Below, one piece after another: positions 1-12,580 of a DNA stretch of 64,000 nt; positions within the stretch are counted from its first letter, which is position 1; each line of letters opens with the position of its first letter. The notes beneath the pieces were generated by a model. That model saw nothing but the letters and a program-made list of their open reading frames with translations, did not search any database and had not been told where the DNA came from. Source of the DNA: Diprion similis (taxonomy: Eukaryota; Arthropoda; Insecta; Hymenoptera; Diprionidae); contig NC_060105.1 in assembly GCF_021155765.1 (NCBI RefSeq), forward strand, positions 14,169,001-14,233,000, read 5' to 3'. The translations under genes and the position numbers were made by a program.

Positions 1-11
1 AGTTTGCTTAG

Positions 12-3000
12 TGGCTGCTTTGTCTGTGCAGGAAGTGTTGATTGAATCTAATCCGATGCAAGGTACTACTAAGAATCAGTGGACTCAAACGCGTCGAGCT
101 TGGGCAGGATCTGGGAACAGTTTGCTTCTGGGTTGGTTTAAAATAAAAACGTTTCATTTAAAAACAGGTTCAAAAATCTGGCATCGAATATTACTCGTAG
201 TTTTATTGTAACATTCTTGCTTAGGGGATGCAATGGTCTTAGTTCGAGCCGTTGGTGCTGCAGAATATGCTGGATCAAAAGGGACGATAGTCAAGTTTTG
301 TGAGGAAAATGGACTACGATACAAGGCTGTGACAGAAATTAGAAAACTTAGGCAACAACTGACCAATGAAATACTCCTAAACATACCGGATTTGGATTTG
401 AATGTCAATCCAAGGTGAAAATTCACGTTGGTCTAAAAATTAATCAAAAATATGTTACAGTTGAACTCAAATGCGACTGTTGAACTCAAAATTCAACTTA
501 TTTTAACGTTTGAAATAGAATGAATCCTCCAACGGATACACAAGCAAAACTGCTTAGGCAAATTCTACTCTCTGGTATGGCAGATCAAGTCGCACGCAAA
601 GTTTCTCCAGATGAAGTTGAGGAAGATCAGGACAAAGCAAAATGGAAATATGCATACAGGTATACTCCTTTGCTCGACTTGTGATATTATATTCCATTTG
701 GGTGTTTATATTTGCACCCATCTGGAAAACTTTACAATAAAAAAAAAACCTCGCGCAATTTCTCTTTAATCCAATGTTTAAAGGTGCCTTTTGAAATTCG
801 AAGTTGATGATTTAAATAAAACGAGGTAGATTGTATATATATATTTTTTTTTTCAAAGTTCTTATCCAGCCATATTTAATTAATGATACGTTTCAAAAGC
901 ATTTTATAAAGAATTACAGTCCTCACGAAATTGTTATTCGAATTTTTGTCGTAAGATCAACAGTCCAGCCACTATCAACATTCAAAGATGAATATTCACA
1001 CAAAACTGACTTGCAAAACTAAAATAACTTGTTAATTGTTGCAGCTATGTACTTTGCTTTGCAAATATTATTACGAAGAATTGCATTGCCTTCCAATTCT
1101 TAATTTCACTTTTTATCATCAAGTCTATAGTTGAACCACTAATAATGTTCAAAAATGAATTTTTACTCACAATTGATTTGCAAGGCTTATAACTATTAAA
1201 CCATTCGAACTACGGATTTTACTGAATGAATAATTTGATAGAGAATTTATTCTCTTTACAATGCCTACAGGATCAAACTTGTATTATTAAATGCGGTTGA
1301 GTGATAATGAATTGAAAAACCATTACGTCTCCCCCACATTATTGAAAAAAAACTTCGAATTCCAAGAGCGACCTTTTCATTTAAAAGACATCCTTCTTGA
1401 TTTTTGTTCCTTTGTACAGCAAGTTCTTCAGGTCAGGACGAAAAAAAATATGTTCCCTTCAAACGAGACAGCATAATATTCTATTAGATATTATATTTGG
1501 ATAGAATTTAATGAGAAATTTATTTATTTAATTATTTATTCATAAAAGTCCACGAGTTAGAACCGTAAAACACAAGTTCTTACATAAAGGAAAGAACATT
1601 AGTCTGGTGTCAATAACAATCTATACAATATAGGTATAATGAAACTTAATGCAAGCTGAAAAATGTTAAAACCTTGTTTCAGATGTTTGGAAATGGAAGA
1701 TCCAGTATTCATGCACTCTTCGTCTGTTCTAAAAAAAACTTGCCCTGAATGGGTAGTTTACCAGGAGGTTTATGAAACTAATAAAATATATATGCGAGGC
1801 ATCACTGCCATTCAGCCAGAGTGGTTACCAAAATTCGCCACATCCTTATGTCAGCTGAGCGAACCTCTGAGTGACCCACCTCCTAGGTAAATTTGGTTTC
1901 GTATCCACTTGGCAGACTAAACTTTCAACTTCCATTCAGTTTCTCAAATTTTTCATTCCGCAATTTCAGGTACGATCCGGCAACGGGAAAGGTGATGTGC
2001 CGTGTAACAGGGACCTTTGGTCGAGGTGGATGGCAGCTACCGCTGATTGAAGTAGAGTATCCAAATTCCTTGGAAGGCATCAAGTGGTTTGCCCGGTTTT
2101 TTTTGGAAGGTCAAGTTTGCCCGACATTGAAACGATTCGCTTCCTCACTACTTTCTACACCTAGCACAATGAACAAGACGTGGGCAAAGTGAGTTAATAT
2201 TTCGATTCAATGTGGCAAAAATTGTTTAGCTCATTAAATTAGTTTTCTCTCTTGTAATCGGAACCCTAACAATTGAATAAGTATAATTTCTGTTTTGGAA
2301 AATGAATGTAGAAGATTAATTTATCAATTATTAATAGATTACTGCCGCGAACTGAGGCGATCACAAAAGCGCTAATGGCTAATCAAGTTTCATCAAAAGA
2401 TCAACTGAATCACATTTGGAAAACGGATCCAAAGTGTAAGTACTCTTTGTGGTATTGTTGAGAAATATTTTTTGCTGAATGATTCTCTGTATACAGTAAC
2501 GAAACGTTTTCATGTCGCAAATACGTTGCAATAAACTAAAACCGTTACTCAATTTTTTTTTTAATCATAATCTCGAAGTTCGACAAATGGTTTCGTCATT
2601 GGGAAAGTTTTAAAACAAAACGCAGTTTTGGTACAGATACAAATCTGTTCTTCTGTTAATTACTGGCTTTCGATAGTCGCCGGGTATTTTTTCACGTGAT
2701 CATGTTTACTGGATTCGTCAGCCGATGCTGGTCGTTTGTCACGATTACTGAGCTGCATCCCATATCTCAGCTTCCATCGTTGTAATCATCTTTTAATGAC
2801 TGTGAATGATTGTTTGCCAGCTGATTTTTTTTTATTGAAATCAACGTAATGAAAACCCCGATTTGCAACTTTTGTGTAAATCATCCAGACAGCCTCGAGG
2901 AGATTGTTAATCGGAACTGTTCCCGTTTTGCACTTTTTTTTCCATTCTCTCCACCCTTACAAAAAATTCTCCGGAAATTTCATTATTATCGAACACGTGT

Positions 3001-5075
3001 GGAGTTTTGCAGATAAATTTTATGAGATTTTTCAGAGAAATTTTTCCGAGCTTCGTGCTGAAAATTGATGAATATTACTAGAATTCGTCGAGTTTTTCTT
3101 ATAGACTCCAAATTTTATTCTTCAGATCGACTGCTCTTATATAAAAAATGTTAAATTTTGCTGAATATTTTTGTACTTTTTAAAGTTTCTCTGAAAGTTT
3201 CTGCAAGTGTTCAACTCGAAATCTATTTATTTTTCACTTAAAAATATGTATATCATTTTCATGGACATTCCTGCAAATTTATCGCTCATGCGAACTGTAC
3301 GAACACAGGAGATTGACTGATAAAATCCCATAGTCGTGTGTCCCACACGCTCTTCTAACTAAAAACAAACTGAAAATAACACTTCGATTGGTTGAGCGAA
3401 TTTGTTTACTCGTTATGCAATTGCATCAGAAAAGTGCACAAGTTTTCGGAAACTTGAAGAATAATGTGAAAAAATTCAGATAAACCCGCGGAAATTCGAC
3501 AGAGCAATGTGCATATTTGGGTCATACCTAGATAGTCCATCAGAATCTCAATATCGTGATACAATTTGCAGCAACTATTAGACAATTGTGTGAAAGAGTA
3601 CTATAAGATTCAGCAAAATTAAGAGAAACTTAGCGAGATATGAGCTTATTCAGAGTGTGTCTATTAGTTTCTCAGTAACATTAATCATTTCTCGAGAAAA
3701 ATTAAAAAGTTGTAAAAAAAAAATAAGGCAAACCATTTACAGCTATTGTAGCAACTGGTAGAGAATCGCATTCTTGCAGTATGAATTTACTTTAGCAAAG
3801 TTCAGGGTGTTTAGCGAATTTTTGTCAAAATCGACAGAATTTCAAAAGTATTTTGAGAAATTTGTGCCAGGAGTGCAGGAAAATTGAAAGAATGTTTTTA
3901 CATTCGAGTTACAATTTTTTTAAAACTTCCTCATTTTCACCACATTTTCTGGATTTCTCTTCATCTTCTCACATCTCTCTGAGAATCTTTGAACATGTAT
4001 AGTTTGGTACAGAAATTTTACGAACTTAAGCAAATAATCTTCAATTATCGTAATTATGCAATCTACAGTATGTAACAATCCTACCTTCATTTTCTATAGT
4101 CTCATATAATGAAACGTGTCTGTGTAGAAAGTTTGCTTCGTTTGTTGCAAGTGTTGTTGCGTTTTTACCAAAAATTTTCACGAAATAATTTTTTTGCAGC
4201 AATGTACAGCAATAATTATTATTATTATCATATTAGAAAAGTAAACTACGAAATGTACTCAATGGGTAAGAGTAGGACTATTCTATGTCCTTAATTGTAG
4301 AACTTCTTTCTGTATCAAGCATATGTTGAATGACATCATAAGTTGACCATTTGATTTCAATTGGCCAAGCTACTTTTGAAATTATTTGCGAATATAAATT
4401 TTTTTCTGTTTGACCATAACTTGAACATAGATGACCTGATTTAGATTGGATTTAGGCTATTGATTCGGCTTGATTTTGTTCAAAACTCGTTAGGTTTTAA
4501 GCAAAATCAGGCGAGATATTCCTGACTTATCACAAAAATTAAACCTTTAATAAAGAGATTGTTATTATGTATTGACCAAAAGCCGACTGCCGAAGGGTTA
4601 ATTACTCATCAATTTGATGTATACTTGATTTTAAAGTTACAGTGATCTCAAAAGATCTCAGAGATCTTAGGGATTACAAAATATTTCAAAAAATTGAAAA
4701 AACTTCAGATGATTTCAGAAAATTTCAAGAAATTTCAGATGATTTTAAAATATTGCAAAAGACTTCAGAGAATTTCAAAAGACTGCAGACGATTACAAAA
4801 GATAATTTTAGAAGATTTTGAAAGATTTTAAAAGATTGCAAATGATTTCAACAGATTTCTGAAGATTTTGAAGATTTCAAGAGACTTTAATAGATTCACG
4901 GAAAGGTGTACACCAAATTTCACGTGTGATTAATCCCTCAACGATCGCTATGTCTGTGAATTCAACCATCGAAATCAAATTTTCGAAATGTGTTTCAGTT
5001 CTTTTGAATGCATACCAAAAGTGGTTACCGGAATCGGCGCAGAATGAGGTTCAAATACTTTGGCCACCATTATAG
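12..5075 (+). CDS. DHX37: DHX37/kurz-type DEAH-box RNA helicase, C-terminal part (5' end outside window)
   Basis: C-terminal region of the DEAH-box helicase DHX37 (Drosophila kurz; yeast Dhr1), a nucleolar enzyme of small ribosomal subunit assembly that releases U3 snoRNA. I read seven exons: 12-131, 225-414, 519-659, 1683-1886, 1970-2188, 2338-2435 and 4999-5075 (TAG stop at 5073). All junctions are GT-AG and keep phase. Recognisable stretches are RRAWAGSGNSLLLG, GAAEYAG, FCEENGLRYKAVTEIRKLR, DPVFMHSSSVL, VVYQEVYETNKIYMRG, FARFFLEGQV and a WLPES-rich end, in the order found in the post-helicase part of the family. The ATPase motifs lie upstream of the window. The first visible exon probably starts at 12, after a cttag acceptor. 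The last intron is about 2.56 kb. A possible poly(A) signal AATAAA is at 5407. Its 3' end faces TMX2. Confidence 0.93.
930..1200. repeat. diverged tandem duplication in DHX37 intron
   Basis: Two diverged copies of about 75 bp, near 950-1025 and 1118-1195, share a pattern of 'cca.tat(c/g)aa.(a/g)ttcaaa.atgaat' followed by 'ttgcaa(a/g)'. They lie in the third visible DHX37 intron. No coding content seen in the rest of this intron. Confidence 0.35.
4640..4890. repeat. low-complexity gatttcaaaa-type tract
   Basis: About 250 bp of degenerate 9-12 bp units built from agatttcaaaa, agacttcag and agattttga. It lies in the last DHX37 intron just before the terminal exon. The rest of that intron (2436-4640) is AT-rich with no feature I can support. 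Confidence 0.6.
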
Positions 5076-5469
5076 GATATGTTGTGGAGATATGAAATCG
5101 AAATGATTGTAACTATTGTCATTGTTATAACTGGAATCTGGTGCAGATGCAGGGTGCTATCATAATAATATGATAGATACAGAAGATTATTTGTAAGATA
5201 CACTAAAAATTATTCCGTAAGTAATTATTTATTGTATGTAATCACAATTTTAGAATCAGATGTAGTGAATTACTATTCACTTTCTACAAACTAATTCAAT
5301 TTCATAGTAATGTGTATACTACGAAATTTTCCGTCAATGAACTTAAATAATCCTAATGACTACACTGTTTCTCTGTATTTATCATTCTTTGATATAATAA
5401 TCAAGCAATAAATTTATTAAAACTAATTCACCTAAATTCTATTTTTCGGGCTTCATCCCGACACTATCC

Positions 5470-5495
5470 AATAATAATAATAATAATAATAATAA
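5470..5495. repeat. (AAT)n microsatellite
   Basis: About nine uninterrupted AAT units between the convergent DHX37 and TMX2 3' ends. The 5076-5967 interval otherwise looks like 3' UTR and intergenic sequence. Confidence 0.9.
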
Positions 5496-5967
5496 GTTGT
5501 GAATCGGCAGTGTCGTAGCTAAATTCATATAACATACTCTTATCCAAAACCATAATTATTAGAACAGGTTCTAATAATTTCGTAAAGCTCAGTAGATTCT
5601 TAGCAAAGTAATGTAGATGCTATTTGTTGAGAGGTATTGCCTGTTTCTTCTATTTTTCTGCGTAACGCTATGTAAATATTTTATTTGTGGGGTACACACG
5701 TTTGTAGAATGCCAGTGTCGCAAAAAGGACAATCAATCAAAATACTCTAAACATTCGTTCAATTATGGGTTTTTCGTCACAACATATTATCTCACATACA
5801 GTATTATACAGTAACAAATACAGTATTAAATTACATAAAAAAAAGAAAATCCTACAAAGTGCATACACAAAATCAACTTGTATAATGCAGCTTGTGCATA
5901 TCAAGAAATTAATCAATTGATATTAAGCTGTTATAAATAGCTGTCTAAATGGATTGAAAATAATAAA

Positions 5968-7573
5968 TTATTCTTCTTTCAGTGGCTTCTTGTCTCTTCT
6001 TTTCAACGGATTATTTTTACATTCTTTGTAAATATTGTTCAGATCAAACGCTGCTTTGATGTTGTCCTGACAATTAGATAAGCATCAATTTTACATGTTA
6101 TCAAATATGAAAGAAACTAAAGAAAAATTATACTTACAGCAGAAAAAAGAAACTTTTGTAGTTTCCCCCTGTGATCAGCATGAGGACGTCTTTGTACTTC
6201 TTTTCCTTCTTTAAAAAGTATTAGAGTGGGCAGCTGCCGACTCATGCTAGAGTCACTGATGTTATATTTTGCTCCAGCATCCGGATATCTACCGATATCA
6301 ACTTTACCAAATTTCAAATTGTCCAAAGCATACCTGTGATATAAATTTCGTATTATAGAACCGACTGAGACTAGGAAAAAGTGATATTAGGAAAATACCA
6401 ACTCTGCAGATAATTGTGCAAATGTTGGAGCAAAGTTCACGCAAGCCGGATTCCACACTGTGTAAAATGCAACCAGCCAAATGATTCTGTTATCTCTTTG
6501 AAGTTCATCTTGGAGTCCAGAAGCTGCACGCAAATATACAACGTTTTCAGGACCTTGGTAAGTTGGTTCTGGTAATACAAGTCCGCACACTTAAACAAAA
6601 AGATTATATGTCAAGCAGAATATATTCTAGTGTATACAAGGTATCTCATTTCAAACTTTATAGCAAATTAATTCAACAGAGAATTTTGTGGACAATATTA
6701 GATAGAATGTGGATAATATTATTAATACATTAAATATTTCTGGGCAGTAAAATCTTTGAGTGTTATTTATCCTTGTTTAGTTTGATCAACTTTTATACCA
6801 AAATTTTTCTGCCAAGTTCATAAGTTGGGAAAGTAATCGAAAGAGGTTTTGTATCAATAAATACGTACGAATGAATATTATTCCAAAGATTATTCCCATT
6901 CGCACATCGGCATGGAGCCAGAGAATCAAATTAGCGATTTTTGTGTAGATAAAACTGGCTGATAGATAATTTATCATGGTAACACTGCCTGCCTTGCGTG
7001 TTCTGATCATTATTACGATCATCAGAAAAAACAAGATCTCAGTTTCTCGCTGAAACATTAAAAGTCGTAAAGCTGGGCTAGCTTTTCATTACCGAGTATT
7101 AAGTAAATAGAAACATTTAAGGCCCCTAGTATTTACAGAGTTAACCATATCTTTGTTTTAAAAGACATTAATTCCATGAGTCGAGAACAGATTATCGCAC
7201 AAACACGTCTTTCAGTGTTGGTTCATATACTTTGCCTACACAACAGGAAATGGGTTTAACTACCGCTGGTTAAGCAAAGGATACTCTTAATCATCTTATT
7301 AATAGAACATATACTAAAATTGCTTTTTAACTTCCATGTTTTTTGGATAACTTGCGAGATTGCAAAATGAATAACTTAAAACTCGTATTATTCACGTTAG
7401 GCCAATTTCAATCAATTTACGGCACATACCCCGCTTAATTCACACTCGGATTGTAGAAATAAATAATTACACAAGACCGGTAAGCGCTTAGCAACGATGT
7501 AAGAAAGACTGATGATTATATTGACTAGGTAATACGGCTTTATTAACAAAAAAAGATCCTTTTTGAACGACAT
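5968..7573 (-). CDS. TMX2: TMX2-like thioredoxin-related transmembrane protein 2
   Basis: ER/mitochondria-contact membrane protein of the thioredoxin family. Five exons on the minus strand: 7573-7430 (ATG at 7573), 7049-6869, 6589-6403, 6333-6138, 6066-5968 (TAA). Phases run 0,1,2,0 and give about 268 residues (human TMX2 about 296). The N-terminal exon encodes a hydrophobic segment after KPYYLVN. Exon 2 matches the family at RETEILFFL and KIANLILWLHADVRMG. The thioredoxin fold follows: VAFYTVWNPACVNFAP, then KFGKVDIGRYPDAGAKY and LPTLILFKEGKEVQRRP. The redox site reads W-N-P-A-C, so the first Cys of CxxC is absent; vertebrate TMX2 likewise has a non-CxxC site (SNDC). The tail ends KKPLKEE, not a strict KKxx signal. 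I chose the exon 3 donor GA|GTTGGT because it keeps phase and gives the conserved SAEYALDNLKFG. End coordinates of exon 2 may be off by one. Confidence 0.9.
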
Positions 7574-7789
7574 TATTCAACTGATTTCCTGCTTCTGAAT
7601 AGGTTATATGCACTGATATATATATGTTATATGCTCTTAACCGCAAGTATTAACAGAGTCCTCCCTTCACCCCTTCACCCAATCAGGGGAACGTTAAGCC
7701 AGGGTCTACGGAACAAAAATCGTATCTAGTTTCTGGATTCAAGTTTGCGCAGAGGCTGAAATCCACTGATATATATACTAGCTGGATCA

Positions 7790-8601
7790 TGTGTTACATC
7801 CCTGCCGGTAACTACGACGGCGCCCTCCCTGCATCCTATCTTTATCGACGCGTAGTTACCTCAAGAGCACTCAAGAGAGCTTACGCGCTCTTACCATATG
7901 TCTTAGCTAATACTTACATATGGGGAAATCCAAGATATTTCGAACGGTCGCGAACCCTCACCCTCTTCGATTTTTGAATCAATTTTTTCTCTTGTAGTCC
8001 TAGACCTAAGGAACATTGGTGATTTATTTTAGATTTTTTCAAGCTACGATTTGGAAGATAGGATTTTTTGAAAATCTCCAAATAATAAAATCTCCACTGT
8101 TTCATAGAGTTCGGAATCAACATCAAGGTATTCTACAAAAAAATGTTTCCTACAAAATTTGTCAGTATCTGAATGTGCTTTGAAATAAAAATATTTGTTG
8201 ATTTTTCTGGATCCCGGAACGATGAAATATGTCCTCCAAAAAGTTAAAATCTTGAATTGCAAAAATACGCCGCTCTCGATTTTATTCATTTTTGGACACA
8301 AAATTCTGCATAAAAAAACGAAACTTTTGAGACCATGCGGAAGTTGGGCCGACACCGGGTTCAAAAGTTACAGCGAGTTCAATTTATACAATTACCATCA
8401 TAATATGCATTACCCTTAGATCAATAATTCTAATATTCATCATTATTTCATCAATAAGGCTCAAAGATATATGGTATATATATTTATATCTTTCCACATT
8501 GGCTTTCACATTAAACTATAATTTACGATTCTCAGCTGTAATACCTCAGGTAATAAACACTTGCACTAAAAAATCAAAACTTAACACTCAATAAATATAA
8601 T
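7790..8601 (+). repeat. Dispersed repeat, unoccupied copy A (possible gypsy LTR fragment)
   Basis: Starts TGTTACATCCCTGCCGGTAA and matches 58243-58385 joined to 63199-63413. In that second copy a gypsy retrotransposon interrupts the repeat. Here the insertion site is a single TATG at 8404-8407 followed by cattacccttagatc, so this is the pre-insertion state. Relative to copy B it carries about 470 extra bases (about 7925-8395). Homology fades near 8601. The TGTTAC start suggests an LTR, but I did not find a matching end or target duplication. A short open frame here (PAGNYDG...) is not a credible gene. Confidence 0.75.
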
Positions 8602-8904
8602 CGAGTAGACTAAACATTGGAAACGTGGGAAGAGAAATCATACATGACTCAGAAATAGATAAAACCTCATTCTCAGAATTAGGGATAGCGCCCTCATTTA
8701 ATGATCATGCGGCCGATTAGCGCATCGTCGCTTGCTTTCTAAACCAACCACCTCACGCTAATTCCCCGCCAAGATCCTACGTACTGATCAGAAACCTTAC
8801 CCGCATATTAATTAACATCCTCATCCAATCATCCTAGACCCGCGAGAACCCGCGATTCTTTTCAGCTCCTCCTACTTTTTACACCCCTTTTCTCAATCCT
8901 GATT

Positions 8905-9025
8905 CAAATTAGAGCAGAATAACTTCAGACGTCATAGAAAGCAGAATAACTTTAGACATCATAGAAAGCAGAACAACTTCAGATATCATAGAGAACAGAA
9001 TTAATCCAGATATCATAGAGAAGTT
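8905..9025. repeat. ~35-bp tandem repeat
   Basis: Four degenerate units of the type 'agcagaataacttcagac.tcatagaa'. Downstream (9025-9300) is a gtataaaaac motif and 'attattccagtcacgcat', reminiscent of the end of an insect gypsy LTR. I cannot prove that. Confidence 0.6.
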
Positions 9026-9239
9026 TAGACTCAGTGAGAATCTATCGAACTTTCAATCAAATCAGAACTCAAACGAATATCACAGAATCAAGTTACCGAA
9101 CAACTAATTCAATCATCAGTAGCTTAAAACAGTTTATCATTGTTATAAGCGAACATCAACAGTTATTAACCACTGTAAACTTCACTATTGAAACTTGTGA
9201 AGTTTGTGCAAATAAATGTGTATAAAAACCAAGTGTTGT

Positions 9240-11113
9240 CGTCAGTAATTAATTATTCCAGTCACGCATAGTGATGGTTGGCACGAGCTCAAAATAGCAA
9301 ACTCTCAAAATTAGTAGGTGAGCTGAGTGTGCTCCGTGCTCGCGTGATTTTATGGGTATATTTTGTAAACAAGAAATTATGTATCTGAATGAAATTTCAC
9401 TCAGGAATGTTTAGAAATGCAAAAACTCAGTTTGTGATTAGCATACAGGTTATATGGTTGCATTAATTGTTTTGTGTAAATTTTGTAAAATTAATTAAAA
9501 AATTATGAATAGCCCATTTTGAGGGTGAAAATTTATGCGTTGAATTTAATTTTCTCAACTGCACATATTTTTTTCATGAAAATGTAATTATTCAACTTCA
9601 CTTTGCCACTGACCCCGTTCAATTTCATTAACTTGTTAAAAAATGAGAATTTTTTTAAGAAAAGCGAAAAATTTCATTTTCCCTGGAGACTTTGTTATTG
9701 AAATTTACAGGAGCCGACTATGGAGGGTAGAGAGAAGAAGGCTCAACTTACAATCAGTAGTTGTGGGTCGCCAATACCGACTAATCACTAAAGTGAAATG
9801 GGCAACATTGATAAATTCGCGTAATGGGGTCTTGGATGATTTGAAAGGAATTCAATATAATGGAAATTTAAGTCAATTTACCCTTGTTGTTCGAACTTGG
9901 TGGTACTGCACAACAGGTAGCTTCGTGGAGCGGCAAAGGACCAGGTAGTTGAGGTGTTTTAATTAAATTGAATGATTTTGATTTTTAATGCACTTAAATG
10001 TTTATTAGTTTACGTTATAGTTAAGAGTACAAATACACAAGATAGTTCTCTCGGATGGAGCGACAAAGTATCAATTATAAAGTTAAAACAATGCTCTGGG
10101 GCAGAGCGACAGGGTAACAGTTTAAAAGTGTAGAATAGTAATACTCTCGGGCGGAGCGACAGAGTGACGGTTACAAACTTATGGAAATTAATGCTCTACG
10201 AGTCCAATCTGCACCCGTTTATATAGGGCAAAATCTCCTATGCTCATGTACAATTTTTGGGTGACAGATTTATTACATTGAGTCACCAGTGAAGATTTGG
10301 GGGGTAGCTGGACTGTGATTGGTCCCGATCAAGGTGACCCAATTAGCGTCTTGGTTGTTACCTTATATGTATGGTTTGGCTTGCGTAGCCTGGCTAGCTT
10401 CTAGCTGGCTACCAAAGCTCTCTTTGTTCGGTTTTATAATATTTAATAATTTGAATTTTGGATGTTTTTCGCTGGTGGCTTCATGTAAGGACTCAGAAAT
10501 GTCTTTTAATATTAGGTAAACAATAACTGTTTTGTTGATTATTGAATTATAATAATTGTGTAAAAGGAACGCACAGGTGTGCAAGATTGAACAGGTGTTT
10601 GGGGGTGTGTTGCGTTTAAGTATGTATAGTAACGTTTGCGGGGCTGCTTCACCTCCAGGGCTTATTCATAATGTTTAATATTTAATATTGAAGATAAAGT
10701 CATATCGGCTGATAGGCTTTTCATCTACGATTGAATATAACCCTCAAGGCTCTGCAACGTTGCTAGTGCAGCGCACTGATTCTGAGAATTTACGTTGCGT
10801 CACCTAGCCTTAGGTTGACGGTGGTGCGACATGGTATGAACTAGATTCGCCTGTAGTACAAGCTTATAATATTATTTGGAATCAAAATTGTTTTATCAAC
10901 TTAGGTTTGGCTTATGGTATTTCTTTGATACGAGAATAAGCGTAATAATTTCCCAGATACTTAGGTTTGTGAGAATAGTGGATTAATAGTAACAATTCAA
11001 ATATAATTGTGATTTAGATTAATAGTAACAATTCAAATATAATAATATTAGTAATAACGCAAGTAATATAATAATTTGATCATTTAAGAAGAATGTTTTT
11101 GTTTAGATATTTT

Positions 11114-11182
<69 letters not shown>

Positions 11183-12580
11183 TGATAAAATTCAATATTC
11201 TGATAATATAAAGAAACAAGTATATATGTATGTATTTATACGTGTATGCAAGCATTGGATATAAGTATAGATGTAAGCGTAGCATTGTCGGGGATATATG
11301 TTGGTTGTATCTATGGTATCGTTACCGACGGAACTACTCCGTGTAAAACATGCCTGCCTATAATACGGCGTTTAGTCTTTGCTCTCCTGGTAGTTTTACT
11401 CTAGGGGTTTTTGTAGACTTGATTAATGCCAAATAACACTTTTAACGGTTTAAATGATAGCTGTAGTATTACTGAGGTTGTGTAAAAGGATCTCGCGACC
11501 TTTGTGGTAAGTATATCCCTTCGATTAATAAAAGGTAGTTAGATGTATGTAACTAGGTAATATCTAGTAACTTTTAAGTTTATCGCAAGATTCTTGTACT
11601 GAAGTTAGGCGTGGTTGGTTAGTTCATGGAATAGAAAGGAAAAAATTGTGGTGGGGCGGTCGGATGTTACGCAACGTTACAACAGCGCCGCATAGAACTT
11701 CAGCGCCGCGTTGAACCTACTTCTCTCTACCCTCCATAGAGCCGACCTTTAGCTGTGGACTACTAGGGACATTTTCTGACAGTCGCGATTAGTATTGCGT
11801 CGGCTGCTCAATCAGGTGGTAACTGTCGGCCAATAAAATTCGAACGAGTTGATTCACGAGTTGACTCACTCAGCATAAGCTGCGCACTTTCCTCATGGAC
11901 ACATGGAATACAACAAGGGATATCAGGGCTATGGAGGGAAGAGAGAAAGAGGCTGAACTCGGCGCTTTTTACATGAAGCCAGTTGCGGCAGAAATTTCGG
12001 CAAATAATAGTTCTAATTCTTGTCAACGGCTGCGCTGGCGCAGGTTATTCTCGGATTTGTAATCAGAAGTGGGGCTAACATTATGACGTCCTAACAGTAA
12101 ATCTCGGACAAATTAAGAGTTAGACTCGAAATTGAGTTGCGAAAATGAACTACAATCAGTAGTTGTGGGTTGGCAATATTATTTGTCATTGTTATCAATA
12201 TTATTATTAATATTATTAATCACTGAAGTGAAATAGACAACGTTGATAACTTCGGGTAATGGGATTCGTTGACTGAGGATAACGAATCTTATAATATTAC
12301 TTAGATTCAAATTTATTTTATCAACTTAGGTTTAGCTTATGATATCTGTTTAATATGGGAATAAGCGTAATAATTTTCCAGATACTTAGGTATTATAATA
12401 ATAGTGGATTAATGGTAATAATTCAAATATAATGATATTAGAAATAACGCAAGTAAGATAAGAATTGAACAATTAGCAATGATGTTCTAATTCAGATACT
12501 TTGAGATATTGAGATATGAATTGATAATATCTAAGTATGAATATTCTGATATTGTAATGTTAAAAAAAATGCGTATATAT
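9240..12580. repeat. Mosaic of dispersed repeat fragments
   Basis: No gene recognised. A repeat of about 75 bp containing cagtagttgtgggtcgccaa occurs at about 9756-9830, in degraded form at 12146-12260, and inverted at 17331-17398. A second repeat (tctctctaccctccata) occurs at about 11720, inverted at 11930, and at 16615. Near 10050-10180 are three units ending in 'ggagcgaca(a/g)(a/g)gt'. A perfect (TA)n microsatellite lies at about 11118-11178. A lone 13-bp palindrome arm plus TA and ACG is at 12267-12284. Confidence 0.6.

Noticed and set aside
7789-7977. A small gene at 7.8 kb similar to one at 58.24 kb
   Set aside because: Both lie in a dispersed repeat. The similarity is at DNA level and the frame is broken by the 470-bp difference.
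11103-11285. Minus-strand frame of Tyr and Ile repeats
   Set aside because: It is translation of the (TA)n microsatellite.
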